This document shows positions 6,537-12,877 of a DNA stretch of 13,032 nucleotides, piece by piece (position 1 is the first letter of the stretch; each line of letters starts with the position of its first letter). Both the position numbers and the translations under genes were made by a program. Below the pieces are notes generated by a model, which was not told where the DNA came from, made no database searches, and saw nothing but the letters and a program-made list of their open reading frames with translations. The stretch covers positions 1-13,032 of the forward strand of contig JAEWYJ010000298.1 in the NCBI GenBank assembly GCA_023395695.1, given 5' to 3'. The stretch comes from Bacillota bacterium (lineage in GTDB: Bacteria > Bacillota > Clostridia > Oscillospirales > Ruminococcaceae).

Positions 6537-6581
6537 GAAAATAAAAAATACGAGCGGTCGAATATGGCGATATTCTGACCG
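6537..6581 (-). terminator. Possible intrinsic terminator downstream of lexA
   Basis: A stem of CGGTC/GACCG (6555-6559, 6577-6581) and AATAT/ATATT (6561-6565, 6570-6574) with a GGCG-type tetraloop. On the minus strand it is followed after five bases by a T-rich tract (T6, A, T4 at 6537-6549). It lies between lexA and the SHOCT copy 2 promoter, where read-through would need stopping. Confidence 0.45.
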
Positions 6582-6655
6582 ATAGTTGGCGCAAACGTCA
6601 CACGGTATACGGCAGCGTGGATGCCTGGATTTGACTCCTGTCGGTATAACGAAGA

Positions 6656-6682
6656 GCCGGCCCCGAACACCCCGGAACCGGC
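6656..6682 (-). terminator. GC-rich hairpin downstream of lexA
   Basis: A 10-bp stem (6656-6665, 6673-6682) with a 7-base loop, about 90 bases after the lexA stop. Two pairs are G·U in minus-strand RNA but C/A mismatches in plus-strand RNA, so the structure belongs to the lexA strand. Only a weak U-run (CUCUUCGUU) follows. It may act with the AT-rich hairpin at 6555-6581. Confidence 0.4.
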
Positions 6683-6773
6683 CCTTGCACATTATCCGCG
6701 CCCGTCCGGACGCCCATATGTCAAATTTTTAAAGCAAAGCAGGCATAAAACACCAGCCGCCTCAATATTGCTT

Positions 6774-7373
6774 TTATGAAAGATGGCGTACCACCGCCAC
6801 CACCCGGCCCAGCACGCGGCAGCTTTTTACAATAATCGGTTCCATACTGCTGTTCTCAGGCTGAAGGCGATAATGCCCGTTTTCCTTGTAAAAGCGCTTG
6901 ACCGTCGCCTCGTCCTCAACCATGGCCACGGCAATCGCGCCATTTTCAACCGAGGGGGTCTGCCGCACAACAACCACATCACCATCAAGAATGGCGGCTT
7001 CAATCATGCTGTCTCCGCGCACCTTGAGCGCAAAAAGTCTGGCCGGGTCCTCACCGGCGGCACAAAACGGAATATAATCGGTCACTTCTTCAAATGCCAG
7101 TATCGGCTGGCCGGCCGTGACGGTGCCCAGCAACGGAACCTGCGCGGTACGGCCCGCCCCCGCACCGACAAGACGAATAACGCGGTTCTCATTGTCGCCC
7201 ATGCTGATGTAGCCCTTTGCCTCAAGACTTTTGAGGTAGCGATGTGCGGACGAGGTCGATTTTATATTCAGATCCCGGCAGATTTCGCGCACGGTGGGCG
7301 GCACCTGGTCAACCAAACGCTCCTTGATATACGCCAGCAGGCTGCGCTCTTTATCGGTTAAGCTTTCCAACAT
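6774..7373 (-). CDS. lexA: LexA repressor (SOS response, S24 peptidase)
   Basis: A 199-residue SOS repressor with normal length and complete machinery. The N-terminal winged helix-turn-helix (1-70) includes PPTVREICRDLNIKSTSSAH and LKSLEAKGYI. The self-cleavage site is A87-G88 in GTVTAGQP, and the Ser-Lys dyad is S122 (VRGDSMIEA) and K159 (EATVKRF). RecA filament binding would trigger cleavage and derepression of DNA-repair genes. Start ATG 7373 has GGAGGGAAG immediately upstream; the frame open to 7460 crosses the promoter and is not used. It diverges from acpP. A palindrome at its -35 box suggests autoregulation. Confidence 0.96.
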   Translation of the reverse strand: MLESLTDKERSLLAYIKERLVDQVPPTVREICRDLNIKSTSSAHRYLKSLEAKGYISMGDNENRVIRLVGAGAGRTAQVPLLGTVTAGQPILAFEEVTDYIPFCAAGEDPARLFALKVRGDSMIEAAILDGDVVVVRQTPSVENGAIAVAMVEDEATVKRFYKENGHYRLQPENSSMEPIIVKSCRVLGRVVAVVRHLS

Positions 7374-7407
7374 CTTCCCTCCGCAATTCAAGCTTTTATT
7401 GTTTTGA

Positions 7408-7436
7408 ATTATAACACACAGGTTCAGCAAATGCAA
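7408..7436 (-). promoter_or_regulatory. lexA promoter
   Basis: -35 TTGCAT (7431-7436), exactly 17 bases, -10 TATAAT (7408-7413), 35 bases upstream of the lexA ATG. The -35 box overlaps the palindrome at 7435-7446. Confidence 0.8.
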
Positions 7437-7446
7437 ACATATGTTT
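7435..7446. promoter_or_regulatory. Probable LexA operator (variant SOS box)
   Basis: Perfect 12-bp palindrome AAACATATGTTT. It has the layout of the Gram-positive SOS box GAAC-N4-GTTC with the outer G and C replaced symmetrically by A and T. Its two-base overlap with the lexA -35 box is where a repressor would block transcription. Assignment rests on position and symmetry; binding is not shown. Confidence 0.55.
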
Positions 7447-7537
7447 TTTAAATGCATCATTTGTTGCTTTTATGCGCTTTGTCAGATATTGCAGCGCACG
7501 GTACCAAAATTTTTTTTGTAAAATTTCATTTTTCCAC

Positions 7538-7566
7538 TTGTCAAGCCAATAGAAAACCGCTATTAT
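7538..7566 (+). promoter_or_regulatory. acpP promoter with AT-rich upstream element
   Basis: -35 TTGTCA (7538-7543), 17-base spacer, -10 TATTAT (7561-7566). The 28 bases before the -35 (about 7506-7533) are almost pure A/T with a T8 run, resembling an UP element, which fits the high expression expected for acyl carrier protein. The leader can form a GACGC/GCGTC stem (7586-7590, 7606-7610) before the AAGGAGG ribosome binding site. Confidence 0.75.
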
Positions 7567-7633
7567 GTTCACGTACAAAGCAAAGGACGCCTAAACACCC
7601 ACTAAGCGTCTATCATCCTAAGGAGGAACCAAA

Positions 7634-7864
7634 ATGATTTTTGATAAGGTAAGGGATATCCTTGCGGAGCAGTTGGATATCGATGAGGATCTTATCACCC
7701 CAGACTCCTCAATCGTTGATGATCTCGGCGCAGATTCGCTGGATATTGTCGACCTCGTTATGAGCCTTGAGGACGAGTTCGACACCGAAATTCCTGACGA
7801 AGCCATCGAGAACATCAAAACGGTTGGCGACATCGTGCATTTTATCGAAGAGACCCTGGCGTAA
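7634..7864 (+). CDS. acpP: Acyl carrier protein
   Basis: A 76-residue ACP, the carrier of growing acyl chains in type II fatty acid synthesis. The phosphopantetheine attachment motif is GADSLD with S35, and helix II continues [20 protein letters not shown], the acidic surface that docks with FAS enzymes. The AAGGAGG ribosome binding site lies seven bases before ATG. Length and acidity are typical. It stands alone here rather than in a fab cluster, with its own promoter and, 121 bases after the stop, a strong terminator; the interval holds the structured element at 7868-7973. A role in fatty acid synthesis rather than a specialised pathway is the default inference. Confidence 0.95.
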   Translation: MIFDKVRDILAEQLDIDEDLITPDSSIVDDLGADSLDIVDLVMSLEDEFDTEIPDEAIENIKTVGDIVHFIEETLA

Positions 7865-7867
7865 TAG

Positions 7868-7973
7868 TCGCGGTTGGACTTATGATTCGGTCGTTAGCGC
7901 TCTTTTAAGTTCAACCACACGCAAGCAAGATGGCGCCGTCCATTCTGGCGATGGGGCCGTTTGCTGTAAACCG
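7868..7973 (+). ncRNA. Structured repeat element, copy A (acpP 3' region)
   Basis: Begins four bases after the acpP stop. An 11-bp helix (GGTTGGACTTA 7872-7882 with 7906-7916, one G·U on this strand) encloses a 23-base loop containing TGATTCG and CGTT. A linker with GCAAGCAAGATGGCG follows, and an outer AGCAA/TTGCT pairing closes the second half. It is homologous along its full length to the segment at 11424-11530 on the opposite strand. A strong terminator follows 12 bases later. It is probably co-transcribed with acpP, as no separate promoter is seen. Whether it is an RNA gene, a 3' UTR regulatory element or a small mobile repeat is unknown. Confidence 0.55.
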
Positions 7974-7985
7974 CGGTACCCTTTT

Positions 7986-8016
7986 AAAACCCGTCTTTCA
8001 CCGAAAGACGGGTTTT
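7986..8016 (+). terminator. Intrinsic terminator of acpP
   Basis: A 13-bp perfect stem (7986-7998, 8004-8016) with a CACCG loop and A4/T4 ends, typical of a strong terminator that can work in both directions. It isolates acpP from proS, whose promoter starts 15 bases further on. Confidence 0.9.
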
Positions 8017-8030
8017 CTGCAATGGGCGTC

Positions 8031-8059
8031 TTGCTTTTTGCGGTACCAAAACGTATAAT
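8031..8059 (+). promoter_or_regulatory. proS promoter
   Basis: -35 TTGCTT (8031-8036), 17-base spacer, -10 TATAAT (8054-8059). Transcription would start about 30 bases before the GTG start codon, leaving no room for a T-box leader. Confidence 0.8.
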
Positions 8060-8096
8060 AATTGGGTATATGGCGCTTTAAGGAGGAAAATTTACA

Positions 8097-9536
8097 GTGG
8101 CGGATAATAAAAAGAAGCTGGTGGAGGACATCACCCCCATGGATGTCGACTTTGCCAAGTGGTATACCGATATCGTCAAAAAGGCCGATCTCGCGGACTA
8201 TTCCAGCGTGCGCGGCTGCATGATCGTGCGTCCCTATGGCACGGCTATCTGGGAAAATATTAAAAATCTGCTTGACGGTATGTTCAAGGAGAGCGGGCAT
8301 GAGAACGTCATGATGCCCATGTTCATTCCCGAAAGCCTTCTCCAGCGGGAAAAGGACCACGTTGAGGGCTTTGCGCCCGAGGTGGCGTGGGTAACCCACG
8401 GCGGCGCCGAAGCGCTTGCCGAGCGCCTGTGCGTACGCCCCACTTCCGAGACGCTGTTCTGTGAGCATTTTGCAAAGGTCTGCAACTCCTACCGCGATCT
8501 GCCCATGCTCTATAACCAATGGTGCTCGGTCTGCCGGTGGGAAAAAACCACCCGGCCGTTTTTGCGCACCGCCGAATTCTGGTGGCAGGAGGGGCATACC
8601 ATCCATGAAACGGCCGAGGAGGCCATGCAGGAGACTGAGCAGCAGCTCGACTGCTACGCGCGGCTGTGCGAGGAGTTCCTTGCCATTCCGGTGCTCAAGG
8701 GCCGAAAGACCGATAAAGAAAAATTTGCGGGCGCCGAGCGCACCTATACGATAGAGGCGATGATGCACGACGGCAAGGCGTTGCAATCGGGTACGTCCCA
8801 CTACTTTGGCGACGGCTTTACCAAAGCGTTCGACATTACGTTCCAGGGCCGTGACAATAAGCTGCAGCACCCGCACCAGACCTCGTGGGGTATGTCCACC
8901 CGCATTATCGGCGCCATTATCATGACGCACGGCGATGATAACGGCCTTGTGCTGCCGCCCGCCGTTGCACCGTGGCAGGCGGTTATTGTACCGGTCGCCC
9001 AGCACAAGCCCGGCGTGCTTGAAGCTGCCGAGCAGTTGAAGCAGCAACTGGCCGGCGTCTGCCGCGTCAAGCTGGACACGTCCGACAACTCTCCAGGCTG
9101 GAAATTTGCCGAGTACGAGATGAAGGGCGTTCCGCTGCGCATTGAGCTTGGCCCTAAGGACATTGAACAGGGCCAGTGCGTCGTTGTTACCCGGCACAAC
9201 CGCGAGAAGCATTTTGTTCCCCTCACCGAACTGAGCGCCCAGATTCCCGTACTGCTGCAAAAGGTGCGCGACGGCATCTACGAATTGGCGCTTCAAAACC
9301 GCGCAAACAGAACCTTTTCAGCCACGAGCATGGAAGAGATTATGGCGTTTGCGACCGAAAAGAGCGGCTTTTTAAAAACCATGTGGTGCGGCAGCCTTGC
9401 GTGCGAGCTGGCCATGAAGGAAAAAGCCGGCCTCTCCTCACGCTGCATGCCCTTTGAACAGGAGCATTTAGGAGATATCTGCCCCATTTGCGGCAAAAAG
9501 GCGGACGTTATGGTCACCTGGGGAAAAGCATATTAA
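8097..9536 (+). CDS. proS: Prolyl-tRNA synthetase, archaeal/eukaryote-type (short form)
   Basis: A 479-residue class IIa enzyme charging tRNA-Pro. The length and the lack of the ~180-residue editing insertion between motifs 2 and 3 identify the archaeal/eukaryote-like form rather than the ~570-residue E. coli type. Class II motif 2 is in [22 protein letters not shown] (147-168), with VRPTSETLF at 113-121. Motif 3 is in [21 protein letters not shown] (260-280). The anticodon-binding domain covers about 290-400. The C-terminal domain has Cys 431, 436, 450, 462 and 465 as candidate Zn ligands and ends in Tyr, as in characterised members. The start is GTG with AGGAGG ten bases upstream. Editing of Ala-tRNA-Pro would have to come from elsewhere in the genome. 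Confidence 0.96.
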   Translation: MADNKKKLVEDITPMDVDFAKWYTDIVKKADLADYSSVRGCMIVRPYGTAIWENIKNLLDGMFKESGHENVMMPMFIPESLLQREKDHVEGFAPEVAWVTHGGAEALAERLCVRPTSETLFCEHFAKVCNSYRDLPMLYNQWCSVCRWEKTTRPFLRTAEFWWQEGHTIHETAEEAMQETEQQLDCYARLCEEFLAIPVLKGRKTDKEKFAGAERTYTIEAMMHDGKALQSGTSHYFGDGFTKAFDITFQGRDNKLQHPHQTSWGMSTRIIGAIIMTHGDDNGLVLPPAVAPWQAVIVPVAQHKPGVLEAAEQLKQQLAGVCRVKLDTSDNSPGWKFAEYEMKGVPLRIELGPKDIEQGQCVVVTRHNREKHFVPLTELSAQIPVLLQKVRDGIYELALQNRANRTFSATSMEEIMAFATEKSGFLKTMWCGSLACELAMKEKAGLSSRCMPFEQEHLGDICPICGKKADVMVTWGKAY

Positions 9537-9559
9537 TAGATTTTAAATTGCGACAGCTG

Positions 9560-9597
9560 GCAGGCCGGTCATTTGACCGGCCTGCTTCTTTTTTATT
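9560..9597 (+). terminator. Intrinsic terminator of proS
   Basis: An 11-bp perfect stem GCAGGCCGGTC/GACCGGCCTGC (9560-9570, 9575-9585) with an ATTT loop and a TTCTTTTTTATTT tail, 23 bases after the stop codon. Confidence 0.95.
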
Positions 9598-9680
9598 TAT
9601 CTGAATAACGTTTTTACGGTGCGGGTAGACTGAAAGGGTATAAGCTTTATCGTTACCGACCGCATCTAGGAGGATATTGA

Positions 9681-10430
9681 ATGCTTCGTGCCATGATTCT
9701 CGTTCTCACACTGCTGCTTGTCACCCTTTCGGCGGCTTATCTGGGACAGGATGAGCAGCTGACACAGGTCTTGCGCATGGCTAAAACGCCCGTGACCAGC
9801 CTGCCCGCTGAACAACCGGAGGAACCCCCCGCCAGCTCTGCGCCGCCGCCCGAATCCAAATCGCAGCCCGCCGCATCCCAGAGCAGCAGCACCTCGCCCC
9901 GCTTTGTTATGGACGAGCCGCTGACCAACCCCGTTCCGCCCGCCGAGACCGGGGAACCGGATTCCTCCGAGTCCTCCGGCGATTCGCTGCCCGACCCTTC
10001 CGCCCACGCCTTGCTTTATCCGGTGGACGGCGAAAGCTCCACACCTTATGTGCACAAACCACCCACCGAGGATGAAAAGCTAACGGCTGCGGAGCCCTAC
10101 GTCAAGGAGCTGTTTGCGCTCAAAGACCGCAACGTCCGCGCTTTTGGCGAACTGGCGGATCAAGCGCTTTCGGAATATCTGGGAATTTCGCCCAATGCGC
10201 GCGCCGCCGCGCTGCCGTCGCTGATGGAAAAATATCTGCCGCGCGCAGCCGAGCTTGAAGAAGAAAGCGACGCGCAATCCGAGGCCATCTTGTTAAGAAT
10301 GTCGGCCGCACTGGCCGCCATCGGCGCAGACGACTCTATTGTGCAGGATGCACGGGCGGCCTATGAACGTTCAAAGCGAGAGCAAATGTCGCATTACACC
10401 GAGCTGTTTTCTTCTCTACCCGCCGCCTGA
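9681..10430 (+). CDS. Membrane-anchored or secreted protein with Ser/Pro-rich linker, function unknown
   Basis: A 249-residue protein not assignable to a family. Residues 5-22 are a hydrophobic signal peptide or anchor (MILVLTLLLVTLSAAYLG) without a lipobox Cys. Residues 36-125 form a low-complexity, disordered linker rich in Pro, Ser, Glu. The C-terminal part, 129-249, is predicted as an Ala/Glu-rich all-helical domain (LTAAEPYVKELFALKDRNVR; AYERSKREQMSHYTELFSSL). The ATG at 9681 has AGGAGG seven bases upstream. No clear SigA promoter is seen in the 83 bases after the proS terminator; TATAAG at 9639 lacks a good -35. It converges with a lipoprotein gene that has a similar Ser-rich linker. 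A surface role is inferred only from the anchor-linker-domain layout. Confidence 0.8.
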   Translation: MLRAMILVLTLLLVTLSAAYLGQDEQLTQVLRMAKTPVTSLPAEQPEEPPASSAPPPESKSQPAASQSSSTSPRFVMDEPLTNPVPPAETGEPDSSESSGDSLPDPSAHALLYPVDGESSTPYVHKPPTEDEKLTAAEPYVKELFALKDRNVRAFGELADQALSEYLGISPNARAAALPSLMEKYLPRAAELEEESDAQSEAILLRMSAALAAIGADDSIVQDARAAYERSKREQMSHYTELFSSLPAA

Positions 10431-10431
10431 C

Positions 10432-10470
10432 AAAAAAGCACCGGCAAATTGAATTGCCGGTGCTTTTTTT
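10432..10470. terminator. Bidirectional terminator between convergent genes
   Basis: A 10-bp perfect stem GCACCGGCAA/TTGCCGGTGC (10438-10447, 10454-10463) with a 6-base loop, A6 on the left and T7 on the right. It serves both the plus-strand gene ending at 10430 and the minus-strand lipoprotein gene, whose last codons lie at its right edge (10469). Confidence 0.95.
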
Positions 10471-11179
10471 AATTTTCCATAGGATGCAGCGTAAAGAGAA
10501 TATTGCGGTAAAGCTCCAGATTTTCAGCATCGTCAACCGGCACGTCCACCTTAATGGTCATGGCATAAAACTTTTCATTCATCTGGTCGTTACACATGTA
10601 AAAGCGCAGCGCATGGTTTCCGCTCTCTTTGTCGACAAACTCAAAATAGAACGCATTCCAGCCACCGTCAAACGCAATACCCTTTTCGTCCACGATCAGC
10701 TCGTAGCCAAAATCCTCAACAATATTTGTTTTAAGCCCCTCATAATAAGCGTCGGTCGTAAAAAAGCTCGCCTTCATCTGGTTGAGCTGCTCCGCGGGAT
10801 CGGCGGTGTTGTAATGCGCCGCCAGATCGGCCGGCGCTGTCGTGATGACAACCGAACCGTACACCTTGTCGTTTTCGGTTTCGTGCAGATCAAACAGGGA
10901 GTCAAATCCGCTGTCGCCCAGCCAGTTGGTATCGGTTCCTTCGGGAAAATTCAAGCCGAAGTGCGCCATTGTCACCGAGCCGCTACGCGGCTCATAGTCC
11001 ATGGTGAACAGCGGATCCTCCAGCTCCTTAAAAACAAAACGGCCATTTTCAATATGATCGCCGGTGGTACCGGTCGAACTGCTTTGTGAGGAGGACGGTT
11101 CCGAAGAGCCGGATGGCGCAGATTGGCAGGACGCCAGTAAAATGGCTGCCAGTAACAGCGCAACGCCTTTTTTTATCAT
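10469..11179 (-). CDS. Putative lipoprotein of unknown function
   Basis: A 236-residue protein with a type II signal peptide: MIKKGVALLLAAILLASC, lipobox L15-A-S-C18, so lipid attachment at C18 and display on the outer face of the membrane are expected. A short Ser/Gly/Thr-rich linker (19-42) precedes a folded domain of about 190 residues, mixed alpha/beta in character, with aromatic-rich patches such as GGWNAFYFEFVDKESG and YAMTIKVDVPVDD. I recognise no family. ATG 11179 has GGAGAG about 7 bases upstream, and its own promoter lies just before. No neighbouring gene hints at a substrate. Confidence 0.8.
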   Translation of the reverse strand: MIKKGVALLLAAILLASCQSAPSGSSEPSSSQSSSTGTTGDHIENGRFVFKELEDPLFTMDYEPRSGSVTMAHFGLNFPEGTDTNWLGDSGFDSLFDLHETENDKVYGSVVITTAPADLAAHYNTADPAEQLNQMKASFFTTDAYYEGLKTNIVEDFGYELIVDEKGIAFDGGWNAFYFEFVDKESGNHALRFYMCNDQMNEKFYAMTIKVDVPVDDAENLELYRNILFTLHPMEN

Positions 11180-11222
11180 TTTAATCTCTCCGTTTCAAAA
11201 TCCATTTGCCTTTAGCTTTCCT

Positions 11223-11251
11223 ATTATACGACAATTTACGCAATTTGAACA
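11223..11251 (-). promoter_or_regulatory. Promoter of the lipoprotein gene
   Basis: -10 TATAAT (11223-11228) with a 17-base spacer to a poor -35 TGTTCA (11246-11251). The start codon is 43 bases downstream of the -10. Confidence 0.6.
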
Positions 11252-11423
11252 GACCCATTGCAGGGTAAGAAATGGATAAAAAGTAAAACTATCGTTAAAA
11301 AAGCTGCAAAGCATTCGCCCGTTGAACAGGCGCTTTAAAAAACGGCTGGAGTTTGGCGTGCGGGGTACCGCGCGGACAAGGAATTCAGGCTCCGGCAAAC
11401 CACCAGAAAACCAATAGTCTTGA
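11252..11423. other. Non-coding segment between the repeat element and the lipoprotein promoter
   Basis: No open frame here has a ribosome binding site. Two local stems are visible: CGTGCGG/CCGCGCG with a GGTA loop at 11357-11374, and an interrupted AAAGC-GCC/GGC-GCTTT stem at 11308-11336. Each has a T6 run a few bases downstream on the minus strand (near 11337-11342 and 11297-11302), so minus-strand transcripts through the repeat element could end here. Confidence 0.4.
11297..11336 (-). terminator. Possible terminator for a transcript through repeat copy B
   Basis: On the minus strand, AAAGC and GCC pair with GGC and GCTTT around an 8-base loop, with a four-base bulge. Then come GCAGC and T6. 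The stem is interrupted, so the call is weak. Confidence 0.3.
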
Positions 11424-11530
11424 CGGTCTACAAGCAGGGCAATTTAGCGCGCAAAGGCAAACGTCATTTTGCTTGCATGCAGTTGAACTTAAGGCTGACA
11501 ACGTATTCGAATCAATAAGTTCAACTGCGA
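11424..11530 (-). ncRNA. Structured repeat element, copy B (behind dnaJ)
   Basis: Homologue of the element behind acpP, on the minus strand. A perfect 13-bp helix (GCAGTTGAACTTA, 11516-11528 with 11479-11491) encloses a 24-base loop with TTGATTCG, CGTT and AGC in the same order as copy A. A shared GCAAGCAAAATGACG follows, and a CAAGCA/TGCTTG pairing closes the second half, ending in GTAGACCG. Relative to copy A, one helix position changes from G-C to A-T and the G·U becomes A-U, which keeps the pairing. It starts about 55 bases beyond the dnaJ terminator; no clear promoter was found. Confidence 0.55.
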
Positions 11531-11586
11531 TGTTTTGTAGCTGACCGCGTTGTCGTCCTTGAAGGGCGACAGAGCGTATACATACG

Positions 11587-11625
11587 CAAAGAGCGCCGCA
11601 GGCCTTTGGCCTGTGGCGCTCTTTG
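11587..11625 (-). terminator. Hairpin terminator of dnaJ
   Basis: A 17-bp stem with one internal mismatch (11587-11604, 11608-11625) and a three-base loop, eight bases after the dnaJ stop. The 3' arm ends CTCTTTG with only a short U-run, so it may be a 3'-end stabilising structure as much as a strict terminator. The odd pair is G·U on the plus strand. Confidence 0.7.
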
Positions 11626-11632
11626 GCGCATA

Positions 11633-12784
11633 TTACGAATTTTCGCCGCGCATTGACTCCTTAATGCGCTCAAAAAAGCTCTTGCGTTTTTCATAATTGC
11701 GGTCGGAGAGCGTACCCTCAAAATCGCGCAGCGCCTGCTTTTGCTTGTTATTAAGCGACTTTGGCACCTCTACCGTCACGCGAACAAACTGGTCGCCCTT
11801 GCCGCGCCCGTTGATAAACGGCACGCCCCTGCTTTTAAGCCTGAACACCGTCTGGGGCTGGGTGCCCTCCGGCACCGTGTATTTAACCTTACCCTCAAGC
11901 GTGGGAACGGTAATTTCATCACCGAGCGCCGCCTGCATGAAGGTTATGGGAATCTCACACCAGATGTCGTAGCCGTCGCGTTCAAATACGGGGTCGGGCC
12001 GCACCGAGACGGTGATGTTCGCATCGCCCGCCGGGCCGCCGTTTAAACCCGAATCGCCCTGCCCGCGCAGTGTGAAGGTCTGGCCGTGGTTGATGCCCGC
12101 GGGCACCGTAACGGTCAGCTTACGCTGCTTTCGTACCCGGCCCTGGCCGGAGCAGTCTGCGCAAGGCTCTTTAATAACCTTGCCCTTGCCGCCGCAGTGC
12201 GGGCAGGTCTTTTGCACCTGCATGGTGCCCAGCATGGTGCGCTCGGTGGCGCGTATGCTGCCGGAGCCGCCGCAAGTGGGGCAAACATCGGGGCTGGTGC
12301 CCTTCTTCGCGCCCGAGCCCGCGCAGGCCTCGCAGGTTTCAAGGTGCGGCACCGAAATATCCTTGTTGCAGCCAAGCGCCGCCTCTTCAAACGACAGCGA
12401 CAGTGTCAGGCCAATATCCCGCCCGCGGATCGGCCCGTTGGGGTTGCGAGTGCGGGTCGACCCGCCAAAGCCGCCGAAAAAGCTGCCGAACAGGTCGCCT
12501 AAATCTATGTCCTCAAAGCCGCCGCCAAAGCCCCCGGCGCCCGCGCCATAGCTCGGGTCCACCCCCGCATGGCCAAACTGGTCATAGCGGGCACGCTTCT
12601 GCGCGTCTGAAAGCACTTCGTAAGCCTCGCCAACTTCCTTAAAGCTTGCTTCGGCCTTTTTGTCCCCGGGGTTTACATCGGGGTGGTATTGCTTGGCCAG
12701 CTTGCGGTAGGCCTTTTTAATTTCATCATCCGAGGCGCCTTTGGGCACGCCCAGCACTTCATAAAAATCCTTCTTCTCCGCCAA
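11633..12784 (-). CDS. dnaJ: Chaperone protein DnaJ (Hsp40)
   Basis: A 383-residue class A Hsp40 that delivers unfolded clients to DnaK and stimulates its ATPase. The J domain is at 1-70 with HPD at 34-36 ([11 protein letters not shown]). A Gly/Phe-rich segment covers about 75-115. The zinc region has four CxxCxGxG-type repeats: [24 protein letters not shown] and CADCSGQG (about 149-213). The substrate-binding beta domains (about 215-345) include [18 protein letters not shown]. The start is TTG at 12784: the reading frame has a TGA stop nine bases upstream, and the only RBS, AAGGGAG, lies about ten bases before this TTG. It follows dnaK after 93 bases. Confidence 0.97.
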   Translation of the reverse strand: MAEKKDFYEVLGVPKGASDDEIKKAYRKLAKQYHPDVNPGDKKAEASFKEVGEAYEVLSDAQKRARYDQFGHAGVDPSYGAGAGGFGGGFEDIDLGDLFGSFFGGFGGSTRTRNPNGPIRGRDIGLTLSLSFEEAALGCNKDISVPHLETCEACAGSGAKKGTSPDVCPTCGGSGSIRATERTMLGTMQVQKTCPHCGGKGKVIKEPCADCSGQGRVRKQRKLTVTVPAGINHGQTFTLRGQGDSGLNGGPAGDANITVSVRPDPVFERDGYDIWCEIPITFMQAALGDEITVPTLEGKVKYTVPEGTQPQTVFRLKSRGVPFINGRGKGDQFVRVTVEVPKSLNNKQKQALRDFEGTLSDRNYEKRKSFFERIKESMRGENS

Positions 12785-12786
12785 AT

Positions 12787-12809
12787 CGCATCATCTCCCT
12801 TCTGATGCG
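12787..12809 (-). promoter_or_regulatory. Hairpin presenting the dnaJ ribosome binding site
   Basis: A perfect 7-bp stem CGCATCA/TGATGCG (12787-12793, 12803-12809) with a nine-base loop, GAAGGGAGA in the mRNA, that contains the whole Shine-Dalgarno sequence. The TTG start codon follows two bases after the stem, so ribosome access would require the stem to open. Confidence 0.6.
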
Positions 12810-12821
12810 CAAACAGGGGTC

Positions 12822-12855
12822 AAGGCCCTTGGCGCGATTCGTCGTCAAAGGCCTT
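12822..12855 (-). other. Intercistronic hairpin between dnaK and dnaJ
   Basis: A 10-bp stem (12822-12831, 12846-12855) with a 14-base loop. One pair is G·U in the dnaK-dnaJ transcript and C/A on the opposite strand, so it belongs to the minus-strand mRNA. There is no U-run. It is probably a processing or mRNA-stability element that sets the dnaK:dnaJ ratio. Confidence 0.55.
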
Positions 12856-12877
12856 TTCCTCTATGCGCTTTTAAGCT

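Noticed and set aside
7374..7460. N-terminal extension of lexA to 7460
   Set aside because: It would translate through the lexA promoter and operator; ATG 7373 has a good ribosome binding site and starts exactly where LexA proteins start.
7972..7980. The same GGTACCGCG on the minus strand just after repeat copy A, near proS
   Set aside because: Wrong strand for proS, and the proS promoter lies downstream of it, so it cannot be a proS T-box.
7998..9296. A 432-codon open frame antisense to proS
   Set aside because: It lies opposite proS, which has complete synthetase motifs. The antisense product is low-complexity, His/Arg/Leu-rich with no domain, and it lacks a ribosome binding site.
11364..11372. 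GGTACCGCG, resembling the core of the T-box antiterminator sequence
   Set aside because: No stem I, specifier loop or downstream aminoacyl-tRNA-related gene on the plus strand; the preceding bases do not match the rest of the T-box. The core is largely a palindrome with GC-rich flank and can occur by chance.
11195..11398. A 67-codon minus-strand frame starting with TTG upstream of the lipoprotein gene
   Set aside because: No ribosome binding site, weak start codon, and it runs through the promoter of the lipoprotein gene.
12012..12551. Long open frame antisense to dnaJ (plus strand)
   Set aside because: Pro/Ser-rich translation typical of the reverse of a Gly-rich coding region; no ribosome binding site; dnaJ is certain.
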